Source: Eonycteris spelaea (Eukaryota > Chordata > Mammalia > Chiroptera > Pteropodidae). From it: DNA of 64,000 nucleotides. Under the pieces are notes generated by a model. It was not told the DNA's origin, ran no database searches, and was given only the letters and a program-made list of their open reading frames with translations. Location of the stretch: positions 558,001-622,000 of the forward strand of contig PUFA01000118.1 in the NCBI GenBank assembly GCA_003508835.1, written 5' to 3'. Positions 48,542 to 60,740 of this stretch are shown piece after piece (position 1 is the first letter of the stretch; every line of letters starts with the position of its first letter). The position numbers and the translations under genes are program-made.

Positions 48542-49265
48542 AAGTAACAGTTAATAAGAAAAATGGACTTCCACGGGCTTACCTGGCGTTGAGAATGTTA
48601 AACTCATGCCAAGCTGGAAAGCTGAGAAGTTCACCGTCAAGTGATTTTAATTAACTGGCCTCTTCTGTTTGTGTACCCGCTTTTAGTCCATCATCAACCG
48701 ATTAAGTTATTCAAATGTTAAATCCTTGGAATTAGAGATTTTAATAATTTCTAATAACATACTCCATTCCTGTGAGTTATGCAATGCATATTGCTAATGT
48801 CCAGCTTACCACCATGGTCTTGCTTACAGGTGACCCTTAACTGCAAATCATCAGCCTTTCTTACAACCAGAATTTTTGTGATCCATCATTAGTGTGCCTA
48901 AAGCAGTTTTTTTGCACCAATTTGGGTTTTTCTACATTAGCTCCCAAGTGCACAGTTCAAGCCAGAGAGCAATGTATAGTCAGTCTCTCAGATAACACTT
49001 GCACTTTTGAAAAATTACCACCTTGGTGAGTCAGCAGTCTTAGGTGCAGTTCCTAGACTATTGCATTGGAGTTTATGAAAATAGCTGGGAATGGGGAAAG
49101 TAAGATTGATGATTCTAAGGAAAAGATAATTGTGACAAGAATGAAATTACAATCATGCTGAACTTAAAATATATCAAACCTCCAATTGGGTGTTCATTTG
49201 TCTTTAAATGGCCATTTGCACACTGAGTTTTGAATAAAAAAATATGACCATTTAGGAAATGCTAG

Positions 49266-49267
<2 letters not shown>
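48542..49267. other. Unannotated non-coding stretch
   Basis: No repeat or gene recognised. Confidence 0.4.

Positions 49268-49299
<32 letters not shown>
49268..49299. repeat. (AT)n microsatellite
   Basis: A perfect AT run of about 15 units. Confidence 0.95.
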
Positions 49300-49301
<2 letters not shown>

Positions 49302-49460
49302 GTGTGTCTGAAAGGTGATATCGAATCATGGATTTGAAGAAAGTACATCTATACAATTAGAAAATTGCATTTTGACTACATTTGTCACTGGCTTCTTACA
49401 AGAGGAAATCTGTTTAATTGATCTTTATACCCCACACAGTGCTCTCACAGTGCTCTCTCC

Positions 49461-49964
49461 TTTTTTAAATTAAAATTAAATTTATTGCAGTAACTTTGGT
49501 TAATAACGTCATATAAATTTTAAGTGTACAATCTTATAATACAACATCTGTGTACTCCGTTATGAGTTCATCACCCATAGTCCAGTTTTATTTCTGTCAC
49601 CATATATTTGGCTCTCCTTGCCCTGTTTGTCCTCTCCCAACTCCCTTTCCCCTCTCGGTTATTGTGGCATTATTCACTATAGCCAAGACATAGAAACAAC
49701 TTGTAGCCTTCGAAAGATGAATGGATAAAGAAGATGCGGTGTATATACACAATGGAATATTACTCAGCCATAAAATACATGAAATATTGCCATTTGCAAC
49801 AACTTGGGTAGATTTTGAGAGGGAGCATGCTAAAGTGAAATAAGTTAGCTGAAAAAAGGACAGAATCTGTACGATTTCACTCATATGTGGGCTATAAAAC
49901 AAAAAGCAACAAACAAACGATCAAACAAAACAAACAAGCTCATACCCACAGACAATCGTATGAT
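49461..49964 (-). mobile_element. 5'-inverted LINE-1 insertion (twin-primed)
   Basis: From 49461 to about 49655 the text is the reverse complement of a LINE-1 3' end, starting with the poly-T end ('taactttggttaataacgtc', 'aagtgtacaatcttataata', 'ttcatcacccatagtccagt'). From about 49660 to 49950 the same element continues in plus orientation with the ORF2 end and start of the 3' UTR ('cactatagccaagacataga', 'ggaatattactcagccataa', 'tacgatttcactcatatgtg'). The two parts are adjacent, not overlapping, parts of LINE-1, which is the pattern of 5' inversion. Likely target duplication: gctctctcc (about 49452-49460) and gctatctcc (49966-49974). Confidence 0.7.
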
Positions 49965-49975
49965 GGCTATCTCCT

Positions 49976-51664
49976 AATAGCACTCAAGACAGCTGTGTGC
50001 TGAGCCAACTCATTTAGTACAAGCCTCTATTCCTATTTACTCCAGATATCCAAGACCACTCTCATTATATAAAAATTTAGAGTATTTAATAGTTAGAGTT
50101 CCCTTTGTTTCTGTTTACTCAAAAAAAACATTCCCCTCCAGACTCCATGTATAACCCTCACAAAGATTAAGCCACTCATATGGTCTAAACAGTTGCTGAC
50201 TCTTACATAAGTGCCAAAATTCAGCTTTACACTATTTTTACTTCTTACCTCTCTACTATTTCATTCACCAGCCATCTTAGTGACCAAATAAATGGGTGCG
50301 ACTTTTACACGTGACTCCATTTAAATGAATTCCAGTCCTTCTGCCCATTTTGTGCAAGCTTTTCAGAGGCGCCGGTGAGAGCTTGGCTAGAGAAAGACTG
50401 AGGGATTGGTCTGTTAGTGGAAAATGGAGAGGAAGCAGCGTTTTATGAAAGTGGGATCATTATAATGCCTCCCATTAAAGCATTTTTAGTGTTCACATTT
50501 CAAGCTTAACACAGTCTATCCGTAAGTTGGCAATATCCCAGACATAAGAACCAATAAGATCCTCAGTGCTCCTTGAGGCTTCTCTAGCAATGAAGCAGGC
50601 AGCTCTCGTCTCATCACCATCAAAAGAATAAATTACTAAACAGTAGACAATCCTGCTGCATTTAAAACATATAAAACACTTCACAGTAGTTGCAGTCTTT
50701 TTCGGTGAAATGAAACAGCTGTTTCAAAGGCATAGCATTAGACCTTAAAGATTATGAATCTAACTTAGAATGATTTAATCCACTAAAATACACACTTCAC
50801 ACTAAGCGCAGGCTGTCGATTTCAATGAAGTTATAAAATTGTCTCACGAAACAGTCTTAGAAAAATCTATTTCTTTGAGGCATTGTGATAAGGTTTTTTT
50901 CTTTCAGAACGCCAAAGACCTTGCTTAATAATTAGTATTTTAAAAGCCAACATATCTTTATTTTTTTAAATAACAAAGAATAGAGAAGCCCTACTCTGAA
51001 TCCTTATGGGGCTGTGGTCTGACCCGGTAAGGTTCTTCTCTGTTGTGAACTTACGCATTCAATCACAACCTTGGTTTATCTTATTCCGCGCTGTATTTTT
51101 GCTAATGTCACTGGTTTGAGTGACATCTGTCAGTCACTGCAACATGAGCCAGATTTATCTTTTGTTTTTGAAGTTTCATTTATTCTGCAACCTCAAAAAA
51201 AACAAAACGATGAATTTAGCTCTCCCCTTGTTACTAAGCTAGTGGTTAGCAATTTCTAGCAACTTAAAAAGAGGTTGGAGCCAATGGTTTCAAATTCCGA
51301 TTAATATATGGTTATTTTAGCCACAAAGGAAATAACGACATCTAATCAGGATATTCTCGAAGTCAGTAGAGCCGCCTGCTTCCAATCAGTAATCCTATAT
51401 GCCAAGACGTCTTCTGAGAAGTACATTTATAGATGTATTTTTGAACTTCCTCTGTGTCTTGCTGTGAGAAGAAAAACATCTCTAAAAGTACAGTTCTGCA
51501 AAACAGAAAAAGCAAGAGAGCTGTGACGCCGACGCATGCTGTTCATGACCCTCTGAGACTTCCTTTTAGGTGGCAGTTGGAGATATTGTGTCACATGCGA
51601 TCTGGCAAAATAAGGATTCACAAAATCTGATGTGTCAGCAAAGATGTCTGACATGAAAACAAAA
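49976..51664. other. Unannotated non-coding stretch
   Basis: About 1.7 kb with no recognised repeat or gene. It is another repeat-poor stretch where conserved elements could lie. Confidence 0.4.
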
Positions 51665-51722
51665 ACGATATGTGTGCGCATGTGCGTGTGTGTGCGTGTG
51701 TGTGTGTGTGGTGTGTGCGTGC
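51665..51722. repeat. GT-rich imperfect microsatellite
   Basis: Alternating GT with GC interruptions. Confidence 0.85.
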
Positions 51723-51829
51723 TCACGCGCCTGAGGACACAATAAAAGAAAGTATAGTTTACTGGTAAGATTTTACACTGGGGATTCTATGATCAAAAGT
51801 TATTGACAGCTTCAACCAATTAATATTTT

Positions 51830-52090
51830 TGAGCATCTACTTTATGTAAAGAATTGATCTGGACATCATAGACATACAAGAGAAGGAATTTATTAGAGAC
51901 CCACCTTCAAGGAGCTTATCACTTAGTTGGGCCAAAAACACTAACATGGAAAGATGACAACTCTGGGGCAGCATAGAAATGGCCAGGAAGTGGCAGAGAC
52001 AATAAATGCTGTGCCTCAAAGGATTGCTTTGAACCAGGGAGGTCAGTAAACACCTCTAAAAAGAGGGAGATATAAATGACCCGAGCCTTG
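51830..52090 (-). mobile_element. L2 LINE 3' end, minus strand
   Basis: Reverse-complement L2: 'ttttgagcatctactttatg', 'cccaccttcaaggagcttat', 'cacttagttgggccaaaaac', and 'accagggaggtcagtaaaca'. Confidence 0.65.
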
Positions 52091-52552
52091 TCAGTCAGAA
52101 GCTAATCTTTTACATCCTAGTATTTACTCCTGGGTAAATTCCTTGGATCATGCATACGATCCTTTAAAAATTAATTAGGCTACTGTGATCACACGACTTC
52201 AGTGTCTCCCCCTATTTTGCAAGGGCCAAGTGAAAACGTCATTCAATAAAACACAGTATTGATAAAACACAGTATGGATACTTCCGAACAGATGTTGAAT
52301 TAATAATCATAGAGCATATTCTGAGCTAAATCCAACCACGAATATATTTAAAGGAATGAAATCCTAATGTTTTAAAACCATGGCTATTTTTATAGAAAAT
52401 GAACCAACCAAGATTATATCAAAATGTTTGCCTCCCTAACGTAAAGAGCAAAAGATCAGGAAATGAGTTGATACTCTCATTAGTAGTAGAATAGTGCTTA
52501 AGGTAGACCAGCACAACCAAGTCAATTTCCAGCCAAATGACATAAGCAGATG

Positions 52553-52554
<2 letters not shown>
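52091..52554. other. Unannotated stretch with a small tandem duplication
   Basis: A 14-base string, ataaaacacagtat, occurs at 52246-52259 and again at 52262-52275. Nothing else recognised. Confidence 0.5.

Positions 52555-52602
<48 letters not shown>
52555..52602. repeat. (GT)n microsatellite
   Basis: A perfect run of about 23 units. Confidence 0.95.
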
Positions 52603-52604
<2 letters not shown>

Positions 52605-52839
52605 ATCCCAACATAGACATTATAGAAGAACCGTCAATTTCTATGAGGATAACGCAGGCCACAAAAGAACCAATGACGTGAACAATTAGCTGCACATAAC
52701 TCTAAAAACTAACAAATACAGCAAAGCTGTTGAGGAAAATAATATTAGCAGTGATATTGTCTAGAGTATCAGATATTGGTATGAAGAAGAAATAAATTAG
52801 ATCCAAATGTCACACTATACACTATATATAAATGAAAGT

Positions 52840-53260
52840 GTAAAATGCACATTAAAAACTATATATGTCAGAAAAAAAAAAACAGAAAACCAGATTTGTA
52901 AAATGACATAGGTAAATGTATTAAAAAGAAAGCAATGAAATCCCAAACTGACAACATACCTAATAAAAGTTTCAAATTCTGGATATATAAAGAACAGATA
53001 AAAATTATGTCAGTGCTCAACCACATATTCATTGGCAACAATTAAGAGAAATAAAATCAAAATTCAGTTACCACTACACAGCTGTGAAAGCCACCATATT
53101 AAAACTACTAATAAGAGGCAAATGCTGAAGACGAAAATTGTACGGGGAATGAAAGCTAGTCGCGGTAACTGCCTGACTTAATGTCAGAGACTGACAAAGC
53201 CATAACAGCAGCGTCCCCCAGCACAGCCGTGGGACAGTGCGGGGGAGGGCCAAGTGGATG
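52840..53260 (+). mobile_element. Old LINE-1 fragment, plus strand
   Basis: Faint ORF2-end pattern: 'gcaatgaaatcccaaactga', 'aattaagagaaataaaatca', 'aatgctgaagacgaaaattg'. Too diverged for firm edges. Confidence 0.4.
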
Positions 53261-53924
53261 CAGTCGTTCATTTCCAAACTATGTAACTAAAGGAACAGCA
53301 ACTTAAGCATTTTTTAAAAAAAATAATATGGACCTAATTACTCGAAGAAACAGATGAAAAGCGTTGAGTCATGGCTCTGGGGACTGGACTAGAGGAACCA
53401 AAGATTGCTGTGTTTATATGCCTTTTAATACTACAGTCAGCTGTGTGATAATGCTTGCTTTGAAAACCAAATTTTTTCCAGTACAATTAATTAATGTGAG
53501 AATAATTTCAGGACACTGCAAATTTCTTATTTCCTTATGTGTGATTTTGTCTGCAAGAAACACTAGGAATCCTGCACCCAGCTCAGCTGGGTGGGAATAC
53601 ACAAAACACGCGCCCACACCCTCAAATATCTACCAGGTCCCTCCGGGCACCATGTGCCTGAGCCACACCCATGCACACCCCTTCCTATGTATGTATATGA
53701 CCATAAGGATGAGCAATCGTTTCTTCTTTGTTGTACCAACATTGACAATTTTAGCTTGTTTTTAATTTCACTCTTAAAATATTTTTAAAATATGATTTTT
53801 TTTCTAATCGTTATGCGACAAATCAATGTGTCACTAATGAAGTATTGGAGTGTCAACGTCCCTAACCCCATTTTTTGCCCTGTAATGTGTATTTATTTAT
53901 TACCTGGTTTATTTGTTTTTTAAT
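53261..53924. other. Unannotated stretch with a 133-codon frame
   Basis: The frame at 53364-53765 overlaps minus-strand frames of 61-67 codons and has no motif. No repeat recognised. Confidence 0.4.
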
Positions 53925-54500
53925 TAATAGCTTTATTTTTTAGAGCATTTTCAATTTTATGTAAAAATTGAGCTGAAAGCACAGAGAATTCTCAAACATG
54001 GTTTCCCCTGAGGTTAACATCTTGGGTAAGGGTGGCGCATTTCTTACATTTGATGAGCCAATATTGATACTTTGTTATTATTAACTAAAGTTCACTCATT
54101 TTGTTGCACATTCTATTGGTTCTGACAAATGTATAATGGTCTGTATGTACCATCACAGTGTCATACAGAACAATTTCACTACCCTAATAACCCTCTGTGC
54201 TCCATCTATCAATCACTCCCTCTACGCTAACATCTGACAACCACGAGTCTTTTTACTATCTCCATAGTTTTGCCTTTTACAAAATACCATATAGTTGGAA
54301 TCATACAGGATGTTGCTTTTTCAGATTGACTTATTTCACTTAGAAATATGCATGTGTTTTTGTGACTTAATAGCTCACTTTATTGTCTTGCTGAATAATA
54401 CTCCATTATATGGATGTACCACAATTTATTCATCCATTCACCTACCAAAGGACATCTTGGTGGCTTCCAAATTTTGGCAATTATCAATAAAGCTGCTGTA
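53925..54500 (-). mobile_element. LINE-1 3' end, minus strand (left part)
   Basis: Reverse-complement LINE-1: 'ttaacatcttgggtaagggt', 'caccatcacagtgtcataca'-like text, 'catctgacaaccacgagtct', 'actccattatatggatgtac', and 'cttggtggcttccaaatttt'. It resumes at 54617. Confidence 0.85.
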
Positions 54501-54628
54501 GGGTGATCAATTTGTAAGTTATATAAATGTCTAATCACTATGTTGTAAATCTGAAACTAATATAATAATATTGTGTGTCGACTATGATTTTAAAAGTTTC
54601 TAAATTAAAAAAAAAAAATAAAACTACT
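54486..54628 (+). mobile_element. Short younger LINE-1 3' end nested in older LINE-1
   Basis: About 116 bases (54501-54616) of LINE-1 3' UTR end: 'gtgatcaatttgtaagttat', 'aatcactatgttgtaaatct', 'gaaactaatataataatatt', then a poly-A run. The host LINE-1 sequence aataaagctgct (54486-54497) is repeated after the tail as aataaaactact (54617-54628), a target-site duplication with two differences. Confidence 0.88.
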
Positions 54629-55250
54629 CATAAACAATTGTGAGCAGGTTTTCATGTGGACATGAGTTCTCAATTCATTTGAGTGCAATTATTTTCAACT
54701 CAAGGAGCATGATGGCTGGATCACATGGCAAGAGTATGCTAGTTTTGTAAGAAACTGCCAAACTGTCTTCCAAAGTGGCTGTGCCATTTTGCATTCCCCT
54801 GAGCAATGAACAAGAGCTCCTGTTGCTCCACATCCTTGCCAGCACTGGGTATTTCAGTGTGTTGGATTTTAGGCATTCTAATAGTTGGTAGAAGTATCTC
54901 ACTGTTTTAATTGCAACTCCCTAATGACATATGCCATTGAGCTTCTTGTCATACGCTTATTTGCCATCTGTATATCTTATTTGGTGAGGTATCTGTTCAG
55001 ATCTTTTGCTGATTTTTTAATTTGGTTATTTCTCTTCTTATTGTTAGATTTTAAGAAGTCTTTGTATGTTTTGGATACCAGTTCTTTATACCAAATATGT
55101 GTTTTTGCAAAGATTTTCTCAAAATCTGGCTTATCTTTTTTATTCGCTTAACAATGTTTTTCACGGAGCAGAAGTTTTTAGTTTCAATGAAATCCAACTG
55201 ACCACTTTATTTCTTTTGTGGGTCATGCACAATTTTGCACAACTCAGTGA
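54617..55250 (-). mobile_element. LINE-1 ORF2, minus strand (right part)
   Basis: Continues the older element: 'tgagcaggttttcatgtgga', 'ggctggatcacatggcaaga', 'cttccaaagtggctgtgcca', 'cacatccttgccagcactgg', and 'gattttaagaagtctttgta'. Frames at 54675-55257 are within it. Confidence 0.88.
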
Positions 55251-57599
55251 TTTTTAGGAATTCACAGTGTGTGTAATAGCCGCTGACCACATTTATTCTT
55301 TTTAACCATTCATTTATTTGACCAGATAATTCCATTTTGAATAAAGTTCCCAAAATAATTGGTTCAGAGGTACTGAGTAGCATAACTTATGGTGATAAAT
55401 TGGAAACTAATGCTAAACAGTTGAGAATGGATAAGACAAGAGAATATTAACTGTATGAAATACTAAGGTTGTGTTAAACATTACTAGCATGTCAAACCTC
55501 TTTACATACAAAAATAAGTTCATGGAAATGTTAAACAAAGGAAGTAGCATATAAAATATCATTCACACATTCATATTAGTTAAGAAAAAGTATAATCTGA
55601 CAAATATAAATAAAAATCCAGTAACATGTTAGTTAGAATGAGTAGCAATAGTTACTATAAAAAAAATCCTACAATCTCATACTAAAAGTTTATCTTTCAT
55701 TCAGGCAAAGTTGAATGCGAATGTTTCGGGTAAGCAGCAGCTAAGGGACCCAAGCTCTTCCCATCCGCTAAGCCTTGGAGTCCTTGGCCAGTTCTTTCCT
55801 CTGCATTTTGCTGGGATATGGACAAGAGTGTGAGGAGGGGTCGCGAGGGATGTTTTTGTGGGCCAGGTTTGGAAGGCTGAACCCACCTGCACCGCGTGGC
55901 CCCACACACCTACCTTGAAGGCAGGCCGGGAGAAGCAGTCTAGATGCGTGCCCAGGAAGAAGAGGAATGCTTTTGTGCCCACATAGCACCCTCTGCATTT
56001 GACAAAAAGAGACTGGTTTCCTTAGACTCCTTCCTCCTTTCAATTTGTTTAATCTGTAATAACACATAAGTATCCCTCATTATTTTAATCTATTTTGTTC
56101 CTGGGTCCAGATTATGAGAGTTTAGATACCACTTATCCAAGTCGATTAGGTTTCTGTGTTCAGATAGGAAGAGTTTTGATAACTAGGATTTATTCATTCA
56201 TTCTCTAAAAAGAGAAAATTAAAATTTGCAGCCTCTCTGAGCTGATACCCTTTCCTTCATTTCGGACAACACCTCTTTAATCAACTCAGAGTATTATTGC
56301 CTGTTCTACTTAAAAATTTTTAATGAGATTACACATCTTGCCAAGGAAATGATGTGTAACAATCCTTTCTGTAAGTGATGCCTCCTTTCTAACCTAAATC
56401 TTTTTATTCTTTTGAAATAAAGCAAAACATCAAAAATTTTTTTTCTAAGCAGCACATATTAAGAACTAGTGTTTGGTTATGTATTGGTAGCATTCATCAT
56501 TGTCAATTCTTACAGAAGTTTTATGTTAACATAATATTTTATATAACAATCTGTAAACATGCTATACTGGGAAGCAAAATACTTTATTATAATAATCCAT
56601 TCTAAATTTTTTTTTATTTCCATGATCACCTTAACATTGTTCTCCCATTTCCTTTTAATTTTAACAAAAGTGTTATAAAGCATTTGGAAATTTTTAGGGT
56701 AAGTCAATTATTATTATCTTTTAAAAAGTATTTTCTGTATCTGCTTCCTGGTTTTTCCAGATTTTTTTATCATCGACTTGTATAAAATGTTTCATACAGG
56801 TGTCTGGGGCATATTTACATTTAATCTATGTTTAACATGAATAGTGTTTTTATGTTTACTATATTTAATCTCTGTAATTATGAGTGTTCTTATTTATTTT
56901 TCCTATTGAGATTTTATTATATTCTGTTACTATATATTTTATGTCCCCAGATAAATCATTATTAATTTATGAAAGGCTTTTGTTGCTAAGTTATACATTT
57001 GTTTCTGTATTTCTAACTAGAGATCATTAATGTAAGTATGCAATTGATTTTTTTGAAGTTTACATTAAAATCTTGCAATTTTGTAAACTTCCAATTTTTT
57101 GGTTGATGTCCTTGATTTTCTGTATAATTATATAATTAGTAAACTATATAATTGACTTTCTAACAAGATATCCAGAGACCTTATTTGGGGCCCTCCTTCA
57201 ACTATATCTTTTTAAACAGTATTTTCAAAGTTTCAATAAGGTAAACAAATTTTAATCTGTATCTACTCTTTGTCTTCTAATTAAATAATTGATTAATTAA
57301 AACAAAAACTATTTAGAAAGTTAACCAAATTAAACTATGATAAATTAGAAAATGTCATCTGAAGCCATCGGATTTGGAATTTGATTGCTATAGACATTAA
57401 AAATAATAATGATTAGTTGATATTCTAAGTAACATATTAGATATAACATAATAAATTTTATAAATGCACTTTGTATAGCATTAAAATTTTACTACAATGG
57501 CTGTCAGTTACTAGATCATTAACTACTTTGGGTGTTATAATATCACCACCTACTGGAGAATTAAAATCAGAAGGTTTTTATTTTGAAACCCTCATCGAT
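55251..57599. other. Unannotated stretch with a GC-richer patch
   Basis: Mostly AT-rich unique sequence. The patch at 55690-56000 is richer in G and C and open in two minus-strand frames of 93-99 codons that overlap in different frames. I suspect an old repeat there but cannot name it. No gene called. Confidence 0.35.
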
Positions 57600-57800
57600 A
57601 GCAACATTTATTGAATTTAGACATTCCTAGATTCAGAACATTTTTTAAGTGTTAAAGTTCTAACACTCTACTTTACAGACATAATAAAATAGACATGGAA
57701 GGACTAAACAGTTCAATGATTTGCCCAAAATCACACTACTAATTATATATAAAATGATTATATAAGACCAATTACATATCAGCCTGTATGCAGGTCTACT
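57600..57800 (+). repeat. MIR SINE
   Basis: MIR order: 'gcaacatttattgaatttag', 'ctactttacagacataataa', 'cagttcaatgatttgcccaa', and 'aatcacactactaattatat'. Confidence 0.7.
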
Positions 57801-58219
57801 ACTTCTCATTCCCACAATGTTTTCTATAATCCAGGGTGACAGACAACACATTCATTGTCAGCGTTCATTATAATAATGAACTAAATAACTAGAACATTCT
57901 TAAAGAGAAAGCAAAGTTGGTTTTCCTGCCAAAAGTATTTCTCATAATTTCCCATTTATCTCTTACTGCCTCACAGATTAAGAGCTAAAATTGTAAGTTT
58001 TATGTTTTCTTCTACAGACGACCATTGATTGAATGATTTAGTACGAGCAATCTAGTTTCTCTATCTTCCTATTATTTGCTCACCCATGATTAAAGAAAGA
58101 AGGTAGCACTTTTCAACTCTCTCAATGACAATTTAAAGACTATTGGAAATTGCATAGGAAAGCAGCCTCCCTCTTAAACTGTAAATGAGAAAGTAAATTT
58201 GCGCTAAAATTTGCTACTA
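57801..58219. other. Unannotated non-coding stretch
   Basis: No repeat or gene recognised. Confidence 0.4.
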
Positions 58220-58570
58220 ATTTCACAATATCTATTAAAAATTTAAATCACACAGCCTTTGACGCCACAATTCCACTTCTACGGATTTATTTTACCGATA
58301 TTTCCACACAAATATTCATTGTGGTGTTACTGGCAATAGCAAAAACAAAACCAATCTGGAAACAAGTCACATGGTATTAATAGTAAACTGATCAAAGAAA
58401 TTATAGGGCATGATACAGCCCTGCTCTATGTAGAAACTGCGCAGCTCTCATTTAAAATACATAATTCTATGTATACTTATAAGAAAGGACTTTATGTTTC
58501 CAAAAAAAAGAGTCAGTTTTGCATTATATGTGTATTGTGATTCCATGTGTATAAAACTTCATAATTTCAT
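58220..58570 (+). mobile_element. Old LINE-1 3' end, plus strand
   Basis: Old LINE-1 pattern: 'gacgccacaattccacttct', 'attcattgtggtgttactgg', 'caatagcaaaaacaaaacca', and 'tgtgtattgtgattccatgt'. Confidence 0.6.
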
Positions 58571-59253
58571 AAATATTTGCAGTAAATATATATATTAATA
58601 TGTGATTTTATATAAATATAATTTTATAAATATGTGATAAATATATATACACATAAATAAATAAATGCATTTATTTATGCACAAAAAGGTCTCTAAGGCA
58701 TGTTACATCTTATTAAAAGGCAAAAGATTTATATGACCTGAAGAGTATGTTGTTACATCTTATTAAAGTTACAACTCATAGAAAAAAAATTGTCCTACAT
58801 TCTGAGGTAAACTGGAGGGGTAAAGTGAGGGAGCAACTTCGTAGAGCTTGCTAAAATAAAAACCATGATATTTAGAAAGAGATTAAAAACTAAATTTGAC
58901 CTTCAAAAAACTAAATATTTAATGTGTTTCTAAGTGTGCTATAACTAATATAATTTTAATACATATATGTTTTTGTGCTTGAAATGGCTACATAATTTCT
59001 AATTGAGGCTTTTTAAAAATGATTTACTCTAACTCTTGATTGCCACTATTGATGAAAAACTTTATTACACTAGTATACAATAAAAAAATTTTACAACCAT
59101 GAAAGAATTGTCACATAGCTGAGAGTCTATTTTTTAACTGAACATAACTGTAATGATAAAAATTTCTTTGGGAATGTGAGTGGATTTCCAAGTTAATCAA
59201 ACATTTCCATACCAAGTATTTCACAGTCTAAATAATAACTAATTTGCTAAAGG
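58571..59253. other. AT-rich stretch with a 17-bp direct repeat
   Basis: Low-complexity AT at 58575-58680. The 17-base string tgttacatcttattaaa occurs at 58701-58717 and 58751-58767, enclosing 33 bases. Nothing else recognised. Confidence 0.6.
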
Positions 59254-59757
59254 CATGTGCCATGGTTTGGATGCTCCTAGATAGAATTATATAACATATG
59301 TGGTGTTCTGGGTTGAAGTGCCCCCCCTAAACTCAAGTACACCCAGAAACAGAGAATGTAATTTCATTTGGAATAAAGTCTTTGCATATATATAATTAAA
59401 GTTCAAGATAAGATCATTCTGGATTAGGGTAGGTGCAAAATCCACCAAGAGTATTCCTAAAAGAGACAGAAGAGGAAAAGACACAGGGACTCAGAGAAGA
59501 AGGTTTTATGACTACAGAAGCAGGGGTTGGAGTGATGGGTCTACATGCCAAGGAAAGCCAACGATCGAGAGCCACCACCCAAAGCTGGGAGAGAGGCAGG
59601 GATGGATTTGCCCTCAGAGCCACCAGAAGGACCCAATCCTGGAGGCGAGAGCCTTGATTTCAGAATTCTGGCCTCCAAAACTGTGAGAGAATAAATTTCT
59701 ATTTTAAGCCATCCAGTTTTTGATAATTTGTCATGACAGCCCTGAAACACTAATGTA
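59254..59757 (+). mobile_element. MLT1-type MaLR LTR
   Basis: It follows MLT1: 'tgccatggtttggatgctcc', 'catttggaataaagtctttg', 'gataagatcattctggatta', 'cacagggactcagagaagaa', 'agaattctggcctccaaaac', 'tgtgagagaataaatttcta', and 'catgacagccctgaaacact'. AATAAA is at about 59690-59695. Overlapping frames of 69-123 codons inside it are not genes. Confidence 0.85.
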
Positions 59758-59939
59758 CATGGAGGCCACCCACAGACAGGGCCGTGGCCCTGAGGAGGAC
59801 CGCTCAAGGCCCAGCTGCAATTCCTGTCCTCTGAGGACAGTGGAGAAGTGATTTTCTGAGAGCTGGATTCACCTAGCCTGCTTTGGCTATTGTGTAGAGG
59901 ACTCCCATTCACAAGGTAAACCGAGACTTAATTTTCAAG

Positions 59940-60740
59940 ATGGGAAGTCCATCAGACAGCTGTGATTTTACCCAGCTTTCCACAGGCCTGTTTCAGTCCA
60001 TCATCCCCATACAAACAGTTTAAGAAAACAACCTGTGGGTCAACACTTACTTAGAGGAAGATTGATGAAAATACAATCTTCATTCAATCCCTGTTCGGTG
60101 TGATAAAATGTCCTAAAATGGAGAATGAAGAAAAATCAGAATGTTTCAGAGAAACCAGCATCTCAAACAGAATGAAACTGCTTGGAATTTCAGAAAAAAT
60201 TAAACACATAGATAGTGAACTTAAAGACAGACATATTTGAAAAATGCCTCAAGAATATCAATGCACGTGAATCTCAGTCACTTGATACGGGGTCCTGTAA
60301 TGGTCTCCAAAATGACTTTGTGAATGAGAATCTTCCCAACAGAGGCTTAAATGAAGAAAAGATGAAGCTGGTGAAATAGGTTCAGGATAAAAACCTTCTG
60401 AGGTGAAAACTAGTCAAAACATCGAACTCAAAGAATTCCTGTTTTGGTATAGTTGTTAAAGGAAGTGGAGATGCTGTGGCCAGCTGTTTCTTTGAGAGCT
60501 GCGGTCAGCCGTGTCTGAGGAGAATGAACCTCACTTAGGAGATAGGCTACCGTGGGTGAGATGGTAATTTGCTGCACTGTAACAGAACTGAAGACAAATT
60601 TGTGTTTCATCATGATTTGTTTTTTCTCCAGAACATCTCCGAGAATGACAAGTTAATTAAAAGATACTTGTACATTTTGGAGAGAAAGTATAAACCATTA
60701 GGGCTTAGAGAAGGTATCCTAGTAAACATCAATTTAGGGT
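59940..60740 (+). pseudogene. Possible protein-derived remnant (processed pseudogene?), weak
   Basis: From an ATG at 59940, open segments on the plus strand chain together with shifts of frame: 59940-60020, about 60070-60237, about 60245-60377 and 60407-60534. Stops fall at 60021 and 60063 in the first frame. The peptides look protein-like (for example KLLGISEKIKHIDSEL and LQNDFVNENLPNRGL), but I cannot match them to a family. Segments of 27-56 codons are not rare by chance in AT-rich DNA. A splice-like exon (60632-60713, with a pyrimidine tract and AG before it and GT after it) is also present. Treat as a hint only. Confidence 0.2.

Noticed and set aside
59433..59912. Overlapping frames of 69-123 codons on both strands
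   Set aside because: They lie within or at the edge of an MLT1 LTR.
60632..60713. A genuine exon with splice signals (pyrimidine tract and AG, then GT)
   Set aside because: A single 82-base open block with generic splice sites is common by chance, and no companion exons or known protein match were seen. I kept it only as part of a weak pseudogene hint.
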